This document shows positions 5,908-10,204 of a stretch of 10,204 nt of DNA, piece after piece. The position numbers and the translations under genes are program-made. Under the pieces are notes generated by a model. That model saw nothing but the letters and a program-made list of their open reading frames with translations, had not been told where the DNA came from and searched no databases. The stretch lies in NCBI GenBank assembly GCA_026398575.1, contig JAPLSP010000671.1, positions 1 through 10,204 of the forward strand, in the 5' to 3' direction. Numbering within the stretch: position 1 is the first letter of the stretch; the number at the start of each line of letters is the position of its first letter. Source of the stretch: Candidatus Sumerlaeota bacterium. GTDB taxonomy: Bacteria > Sumerlaeota > Sumerlaeia > JADFCT01.

Positions 5908-6672
5908 TCATACCCAACAATAATGCATAACCGCAAGGGCGTCCACCGCAAATATGCCGCTTACCAAGACAAGGTCCCGCCAGGTCAGGCGGTGATCGCT
6001 CAGGCAGGTGCGGGTGGATTTGTAGCCGAAGCCTTTGGATTCGAGGGCGATGGCGAGTTGGTCGGCGCGGCGCAGGCCGCTGACGAGAACCGGAATGATG
6101 ATGAGAACGTAGCGGCGGATGCGCGCGAGCGGGCCGCCGGAATCCAGATTCAAGCCGCGCGCCTTTTGCGCCATTACGATGGTCTGCCCGGTTTCGATGA
6201 ACAACGGAGTCAGGCGGAACGCCAGCGACAATGCAAAACTAACCGGGAACGGCAACCCCAGCCACGACAAGCCGTAGGTAAAGTCCTCAATCCGCGTGCT
6301 CGTCAGGAAGATCAGCGCCGACAGAATGAAGCAGCTGAGGCGAATGCCGATCATGATCCCATAGAGCGCGCCTTCTTTTGTCAATGCGATCGGCCCCAGC
6401 GAAAAAACTATGGTCTGGCCTTTGTGAAAGAGGGACCATAGCGCCACGCTCATGACGAAAAGGATCGCCATGATAGGCGCCACGCGCCGCAGGTTGGGAG
6501 CGCATCCGGAAATGAGCGCCACAGCGAAAAGCAGGATGAGATATGGCAGCGCCTCCAGCGGCCCGCGTGTAAAGAATGGCGGCAAGAAGGCGAGGATTAA
6601 ACATAGTATCTTCATCGCAGGATGCGCCCGCTCGAAGAAGCCACCCGTCGGCTTGTAAAATGCCAGACTCAT
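5908..6672 (-). CDS. ecfT: Energy-coupling factor transporter transmembrane protein EcfT
   Basis: EcfT is the membrane scaffold that links the two ATPase domains to a small vitamin- or metal-binding S component. The 254-residue product has about five hydrophobic segments (roughly 20-33, 41-56, 64-81, 102-124 and 186-200), a further one at the C-terminus, and long cytoplasmic coupling helices. The two coupling motifs are visible: ARG (171-173) and an ESKGF version of the second A-R-G-like motif (211-215), where Lys replaces the common Arg. ATG 6672 has only a weak Shine-Dalgarno (GAAAGA). The gene follows the fused ATPase gene by 116 bases, wide enough for its own promoter: a perfect TATAAT lies 22 bases upstream. 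No S-component gene is in the window, so the substrate is unknown. Confidence 0.9.
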   Translation of the reverse strand: MSLAFYKPTGGFFERAHPAMKILCLILAFLPPFFTRGPLEALPYLILLFAVALISGCAPNLRRVAPIMAILFVMSVALWSLFHKGQTIVFSLGPIALTKEGALYGIMIGIRLSCFILSALIFLTSTRIEDFTYGLSWLGLPFPVSFALSLAFRLTPLFIETGQTIVMAQKARGLNLDSGGPLARIRRYVLIIIPVLVSGLRRADQLAIALESKGFGYKSTRTCLSDHRLTWRDLVLVSGIFAVDALAVMHYCWV

Positions 6673-6693
6673 ATCATGTGTCTTTCAGAATGA

Positions 6694-6699
6694 ATTATA
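6694..6699 (-). promoter_or_regulatory. Candidate -10 box for ecfT
   Basis: On the minus strand this reads TATAAT, an exact sigma70 -10 consensus, 22 bases before the ecfT start. The best -35-like hexamers, TTTGCA or TTGCAT, are only 14-15 bases upstream, shorter than ideal. It suggests that ecfT has its own promoter in addition to read-through from the ATPase gene. Confidence 0.4.
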
Positions 6700-6739
6700 G
6701 CAAATAGCATGTGATGCAAATTTCATTGGGTTTGGGTTC

Positions 6740-6768
6740 TGACAAACTGATGTCTGACAAAATAATAC
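6740..6768 (-). promoter_or_regulatory. Shared 29-nt motif upstream of ecfT (copy 1)
   Basis: On the minus strand the motif is GTATTATTTTGTCA, 8 variable bases, then TTTGTCA. It recurs at 8503-8531 upstream of ecfA with 25 of 29 positions identical. TTTGTCA occurs twice within it, as a direct repeat with 15-bp spacing. Here it lies 68-96 bases before the ecfT start and 41-69 bases beyond the candidate -10, a position suited to an activator or repressor. I do not recognise it as the box of a known regulator. Confidence 0.55.
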
Positions 6769-6788
6769 AGGCTGTTTGGCTATGATCG

Positions 6789-8471
6789 TTACGGCGCTCC
6801 AGGCTTGCGCGTAAGGGCGCCTGCCAGTTCTTCAACGGTTAAAGATGCGATTCCCAACGCTGAGCCCAGTTGAACGCAGGGCGGCGCGACCAGACCGGCT
6901 TGAGCCATGAGCGGCGCATCATGAAAGATCCGCCGTGCCGCGCCATCGGCGATGATTCGCCCTTCGCTCATCAGCACGACGCGCCGCGCGTAGGCCGCTG
7001 CGACGTCCAGCGCGTGCGTGACGATGATGATGGTGTGCCCGGAGCGATGCAGCCGCGACAACAACTCCATCATCGCGGTCTGCTCGGCGGCATCCAGGCC
7101 CGTCGTCGGCTCGTCGAGAATGATCGTCTCCGGCTTGCACGCCAGCACACATGCGACCGCCAGTTTTTGCCGCTCGCCCTTCGTCATGATGAAAGGGTCT
7201 TCACGTTCCCTGCCGCGCAACCCGACCGTTTCCAGCGCCTCCCCCACCTGCCGCTCGATCTCCTGCGCAGGCGTGTTCATGTTTTTTAGTCCGAACGCCA
7301 CTTCATCAAAGACATTCGCGGCGAAGAGCATGTGATCAGGATTTTGAAAAACAAATCCCACGCGCGCGCCCATCTTCGCGATGCCGATCTTCTGAACTGG
7401 CACGCCATCGAAAAGGACTTCACCCGCGTCCGGCTTCAGGAGCGCGTTGAAATGCTTGACCAGCGTGGTCTTGCCCGAGCCGTTCGATCCGAGGATCGCC
7501 ACAAACTCGCCTTCCTTGATTTCAATGCTGACGCCTTTGAGCGCCGGCAGGCCGCGCGTATAAGAGAAATGAACGTCATGCGCCTGAATCAGCGCGTCGC
7601 CTGAAAGCGTCGGGAGGTCGCGGAATTCATGCGCAGATTTCGCGGCAAACCGCTCGCGTTCAAGCATGGGACGCGCATCCTCGACCGACAGGGGCCGCGC
7701 TGCTAGCCCAAGCCGTGAGGCCAATGCGAACATCTGCGGCGCTTGGAATCCATTGCGCAGACAGAAATCAGGATCGGCGAAAACCTCAGCCGGAGGACCT
7801 TGCGCGGCGATCCGCCCCTGATTGAGAACGACGATCCGATCCGCACGCGCGAGCCGTTCGGTTTCGTGTTCGACCAAGACGACCGCATGATCCGCGTGCG
7901 AAAGCCCGTCGAGCGCTTCGAAGAGATCCGCACGTCCGGCTGAATCCAGGTCCGTTGTCGGTTCGTCGCACAGGAGAATTTCCGGTTCGAGGCAGAGCAC
8001 GCTTGCGAGCGCGAGGCGCTGCTTCTGTCCGCCCGATAGGCTCTGCGGCTCTCGATCCATCAACCCTTCGAGGCCGGTCATACGCGCGACCCGTTCGATG
8101 CGCCGCCACATCTCCGCGCGGTCAAGCCCGATGTTTTCCATCCCGAATGCGCATTCGAGGCGCGCGCTCGTCGAGAAGAGTTGCGATTCGAAATCTTGAA
8201 AGACCGTTCCAACTTTGCCTGTAAGATCGCTCACGCGCTTTTTGGCAAGCGATTCGCCGTCCACGCGCACGTCGCCGCGAAAAGGCCCTTTGAAAAATTT
8301 CGGCACGATTCCCGAAGCGCAGCGCACGAGCGTTGACTTGCCCGCGCCGGTCGCGCCGACGATCCCGACGAACTGCCCACTCTCAATGCGCAAATCAATA
8401 CCATCCAAGGCCAGCGCCGTGGCGCCGCGATAAGCGAAGCTGATTTTATCGAAGGAAAGGACTGAATTCAA
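6789..8471 (-). CDS. Fused double-ABC ATPase of an ECF transporter (EcfA-A')
   Basis: This 560-residue protein joins the two ATPases of an energy-coupling factor transporter in one chain. The first domain has Walker A GATGAGKST (39-47), Q-loop FQDFESQLF (91-99), signature LSGGQKQR (145-152), Walker B ILLCDEP (165-171, Glu170) and switch His202. The second has Walker A GSNGSGKTT (328-336), FQNPDHMLF (375-383), a degenerate signature TKGERQK (430-436), Walker B TIILDEP (449-455, Glu454) and switch His486. Such fusions are known in group II ECF systems. The start is TTG at 8471, since no ATG or GTG fits before the SFDKISFAY strand; the nearest Shine-Dalgarno, AGGAAAA, is about 11 nt away. ecfT follows 116 bases downstream and an amidohydrolase gene ends 126 bases upstream. 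Confidence 0.93.
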   Translation of the reverse strand: MNSVLSFDKISFAYRGATALALDGIDLRIESGQFVGIVGATGAGKSTLVRCASGIVPKFFKGPFRGDVRVDGESLAKKRVSDLTGKVGTVFQDFESQLFSTSARLECAFGMENIGLDRAEMWRRIERVARMTGLEGLMDREPQSLSGGQKQRLALASVLCLEPEILLCDEPTTDLDSAGRADLFEALDGLSHADHAVVLVEHETERLARADRIVVLNQGRIAAQGPPAEVFADPDFCLRNGFQAPQMFALASRLGLAARPLSVEDARPMLERERFAAKSAHEFRDLPTLSGDALIQAHDVHFSYTRGLPALKGVSIEIKEGEFVAILGSNGSGKTTLVKHFNALLKPDAGEVLFDGVPVQKIGIAKMGARVGFVFQNPDHMLFAANVFDEVAFGLKNMNTPAQEIERQVGEALETVGLRGREREDPFIMTKGERQKLAVACVLACKPETIILDEPTTGLDAAEQTAMMELLSRLHRSGHTIIIVTHALDVAAAYARRVVLMSEGRIIADGAARRIFHDAPLMAQAGLVAPPCVQLGSALGIASLTVEELAGALTRKPGAP

Positions 8472-8502
8472 TTTTGATGCGATTTTCCTGTTTGGGGGAT
8501 AG

Positions 8503-8531
8503 TGACAAAATAGTGTGTGACAAAATAATAC
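8503..8531 (-). promoter_or_regulatory. Shared 29-nt motif upstream of ecfA (copy 2)
   Basis: This is the second copy of the motif at 6740-6768, in the same orientation: GTATTATTTTGTCA, 8 variable bases, TTTGTCA on the minus strand. It lies 32-60 bases before the TTG start of the fused ATPase gene. A TTTGGG stretch occurs beside both copies, 3-6 bases away, so the similarity extends slightly outside the 29 bases. It is a candidate operator co-regulating both ECF genes, or the remains of a duplicated promoter region. Confidence 0.55.
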
Positions 8532-8597
8532 TCAGAATCATAAGGCGCGGGTAGAAGTGAGGCGAAAACTGGCGTGTGTTTATGCCGGCTATAATCT

Positions 8598-9419
8598 TTA
8601 TGTTATTGCGAGGAACCGCATGAGATTGCGCGAATGGATTTTTTCGATTGTCTCCGGTTTTAGTCCCAATTGGCGATAGATGCCATTATCGCGCTCGATC
8701 CATTCGCGGGTCCAGTCCGTCGCGTAGTTCTCCGCATGGCAATCCGAGCCGAAGAAAATATTGTCTTCCACTTCATAGCCGACGGTGAAGAGCTTCGTCA
8801 GCGCCTCTTGGCGATAGATGGGCGGCGTCCCCGGCGTCAGGTCAACAAACATCTCGACCGAAAGATTGGGACGCACCGAATACGCCTGCCGGATTTTGCC
8901 ATAGACCGCGATGTGTTCGTCGCACCAGGGCCATGAAATATGCGCCAGCGAAAACTTCAGCCCTTCGACCTCCAACAGCGCCTCGAATTCCGCCGGGCGG
9001 TTATAGCGCGAGGAGTCGGCGCCATCCCAAAGGATGCCCGAATGAAAGAGTATCGGCTTGCCGGTTCGGGCGATAGCTTGGAAGACTTCCAGCGCGCGCG
9101 GGTCACGAGGATAGAAGCGATTGCAGATGACCTTGAATGCCCGAACGCCGCGCCGATGCGCAAGCGCGACTTGCTCCATCGCATCCGGTTCGAGAGGGTC
9201 AATCCAAAAAACAGGATAGAGATTGGCATGCCCTTCCACCCAGGCGAAGAGATTATCCAGCCGCTCCGCAGCCGTGAGAGGATGCCCCAGCCAGTCAAAG
9301 CAGGAAGGAGGAAGCGACAGCAATACTCCCCCATCCACGCCCGCCGCCCTCATGCGCTCGATCAAATGTTTCGGCTCCGGCGCCCCTTCGCCGATGTGAA
9401 TGTGTCCGTCAAGGATCAT
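8598..9419 (-). CDS. Amidohydrolase-family (amidohydrolase_2-like) metal-dependent hydrolase
   Basis: The 273-residue product has the TIM-barrel amidohydrolase layout: the N-terminal metal motif HIH (His6 and His8 in DGHIHIG), then His126 (LFHSG), His160 (LAHIS) and the C-terminal Asp226 (FFGSDCH). These suit the PF04909-type branch, which includes decarboxylases and lactone or amide hydrolases acting on small organic acids. No signal peptide is present, so it should be cytoplasmic. ATG 9419 has AAGGAG (complement of 9426-9431) 6 nt upstream. It lies upstream of the ECF ATPase gene on the same strand with a 126-base gap, which may or may not be one transcript. The substrate cannot be deduced; a link to the compound imported by the ECF transporter is only a possibility. 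Confidence 0.85.
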   Translation of the reverse strand: MILDGHIHIGEGAPEPKHLIERMRAAGVDGGVLLSLPPSCFDWLGHPLTAAERLDNLFAWVEGHANLYPVFWIDPLEPDAMEQVALAHRRGVRAFKVICNRFYPRDPRALEVFQAIARTGKPILFHSGILWDGADSSRYNRPAEFEALLEVEGLKFSLAHISWPWCDEHIAVYGKIRQAYSVRPNLSVEMFVDLTPGTPPIYRQEALTKLFTVGYEVEDNIFFGSDCHAENYATDWTREWIERDNGIYRQLGLKPETIEKIHSRNLMRFLAIT

Positions 9420-9540
9420 GGCAAGCTCCTTGTACGCTGATTCGAACTAAGCACGCATATTGGCAAATACGATCACATAAAAACGTCGTGAATATTCATG
9501 CCAAAAGCGAAAACTCATGCGGCTTAGAGCGGCGCCAGCA

Positions 9541-9570
9541 TTTGGAGTGCGGTTGCTTGCTACCGCTTTA
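9541..9570. repeat. REP-like hairpin fragment in the gap before the amidohydrolase gene
   Basis: TTTGGAGTGCGG followed by a short loop and ACCGCTTTA forms a 5-bp stem GCGGT/ACCGC (9549-9553 and 9562-9566). I recall near-identical 'ggagtgcggcggcttgccgccgc'-type palindromes as dispersed repeats in Verrucomicrobiota-like genomes; this copy looks decayed. It begins 20 bases past the stop of the CBM9-like gene. The remainder of the gap shows only the Shine-Dalgarno of the amidohydrolase. Confidence 0.4.
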
Positions 9571-9589
9571 GCTACGCCAATCTTGTAGA

Positions 9590-10204
9590 TCATCGAAGCA
9601 AAAGCGGCAGCGATACGATGCCCGTCGCTTTATTGCTCCAGTAAACGCGGCGGAGCGTTTGGAATCCGTTTCCTCTCAGGACGCCAATGTCAGCCTTGAT
9701 GGACATGCCGGCTTGCGGTTTCAGGTTGAGGAGCGACAGGGGAACCGAAATCTCATAAACGCCGTCCGAGCCGGCGAGTTGGACCTGGCCGCTGACATCT
9801 TCGACGCTGTCGAATGTGATCGTGCGCCACGGCGACGAAAAGGGCATAGGCTCTTTGGCGCCGGGAGCGACGGGGCGATAGAGAACGGCGACTGTTTTGC
9901 CTTTGACCTGGCAGACCAAAAGCCTCTGATCTCCTTCGGTGGCTTTGTTTCGCTTATCCTCCGCTTTGGGGTTTGAGCCGATCATTAGATCGAGCGCGCC
10001 GCCCGTCTTGAACTGCGCGCGCGGCGTCTCGCCTGAGTTGACGATCAATTTCGCATCGCCCGTTCGGAAGGCGGCATAGAGGCGATCTCCCGAAACCGCC
10101 ACAGCCGCCGTAACGTCGAAGGGCTTGCTGTTGCTGTTGAAGTACGCCGCCACGCCGCTCTTATCCACCGGCGCCCAATCGGCCCCGGCCCAATCGTCCA
10201 CCTT
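9590..10204 (-). CDS. CBM9/DOMON-like beta-sandwich domain protein (5' end outside window)
   Basis: The gene enters from the right edge already in frame (KVDDWAGADW...), so its start lies beyond 10204; 204 codons and the TGA stop at 9590 are visible. The sequence looks like a carbohydrate-binding-module-9/DOMON-type beta-sandwich: an opening DDWAGADW block, YFNSNSKPFDVTAAVAV, LYAAFRTGD, GGALDLMIG, QRLLVCQVKGKTVAVLYRP, PFSSPWRTITFD, VYEISVPLSLLNLKP and GDGFQT/RVYWSNKATG-like ends. Such domains usually sit at the C-terminus of large secreted proteins. Here the frame stops ten residues after NKATG (last residues LPLLLR), earlier than I would expect from remembered relatives. No catalytic motif is visible in this part. 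It is in the same direction as the amidohydrolase, 170 bases apart. Confidence 0.72.
   Translation of the reverse strand, partial: KVDDWAGADWAPVDKSGVAAYFNSNSKPFDVTAAVAVSGDRLYAAFRTGDAKLIVNSGETPRAQFKTGGALDLMIGSNPKAEDKRNKATEGDQRLLVCQVKGKTVAVLYRPVAPGAKEPMPFSSPWRTITFDSVEDVSGQVQLAGSDGVYEISVPLSLLNLKPQAGMSIKADIGVLRGNGFQTLRRVYWSNKATGIVSLPLLLR

Noticed and set aside
5893..6441. A 182-codon plus-strand frame opposite ecfT
   Set aside because: It is highly polar and Gln/Arg-rich, as expected from the antisense of a membrane protein; EcfT motifs are clear on the minus strand.
6739..6768. Plus-strand promoter CTGACA-18 bp-TAATAC within the 29-nt motif
   Set aside because: No plus-strand gene lies downstream of either copy, so the resemblance is more likely a by-product of the TGACAAA repeats.
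8472..8597. Possible riboswitch upstream of the ECF ATPase gene
   Set aside because: I found no cobalamin, thiamine, preQ1 or other familiar aptamer core in this 126-base gap; only the 29-nt motif stands out.
8940..9440. A 166-codon plus-strand frame opposite the amidohydrolase gene
   Set aside because: It is Arg-rich with no domain, and the opposite strand has the full metal-binding motif set and a consensus RBS.
9432..9530. Promoter TTGGCA with a TTTATG -10 upstream of the amidohydrolase gene
   Set aside because: The spacing is 17 bp but the -10 matches the consensus at only three of six positions.
1..10204. CRISPR arrays, tRNA/rRNA genes, transposases, phage genes
   Set aside because: No regularly spaced repeats, no tRNA- or rRNA-like segment and no integrase, transposase or phage structural motif were seen on either strand.

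Overview
The window looks like a chromosomal piece from an uncultivated, polysaccharide-degrading bacterium. GC content is moderately high by eye. Secreted SUMF1/FGE-fold proteins, a PL10 pectate lyase, a CE12 esterase, a CBM9-like beta-sandwich protein and GC-rich intergenic palindromes together resemble Planctomycetes/Verrucomicrobiota/Lentisphaerae genomes or similar candidate phyla. This placement is inference from gene content and repeat style; there is no rRNA or marker gene here.

Left part (1-2278): a minus-strand pair of secreted FGE-sulfatase-family genes. One is complete, with two tandem domains (109-1827). The next begins at 53 and runs off the window. Their ribosome-binding sites and signal-peptide codons are almost identical (72 of 74 bases), so the genes are tandem paralogues. 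A 451-bp divergent intergenic region follows, carrying an 8-bp inverted repeat with a T-run and a 113-bp REP/MITE-like element with perfect 24-bp inverted arms.

Plus-strand pectin module (2279-5129): a secreted PL10 pectate lyase, a secreted CE12/SGNH rhamnogalacturonan-acetylesterase-like hydrolase and a cytoplasmic xylose-isomerase-like TIM-barrel protein. Each has its own good Shine-Dalgarno. The first two would cleave and deacetylate pectin outside the cell; the third probably acts on a sugar inside, substrate unknown.

Minus-strand block (5178-10204), read right to left: the 3' part of a CBM9/DOMON-like protein, a metal-dependent amidohydrolase, a fused two-domain ECF-transporter ATPase (EcfA-A'), the ECF transmembrane protein EcfT, and a BrnT/BrnA-type toxin-antitoxin pair that converges on the pectin module. 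No substrate-binding S component is visible, so the ECF substrate is unknown. A 29-nt motif (25 of 29 identical in its two copies, with an internal 15-bp-spaced TTTGTCA direct repeat) lies upstream of both ecfA and ecfT. It is the best candidate for an undescribed regulatory site here. No RNA genes, CRISPR arrays, transposase genes or prophage genes were seen.
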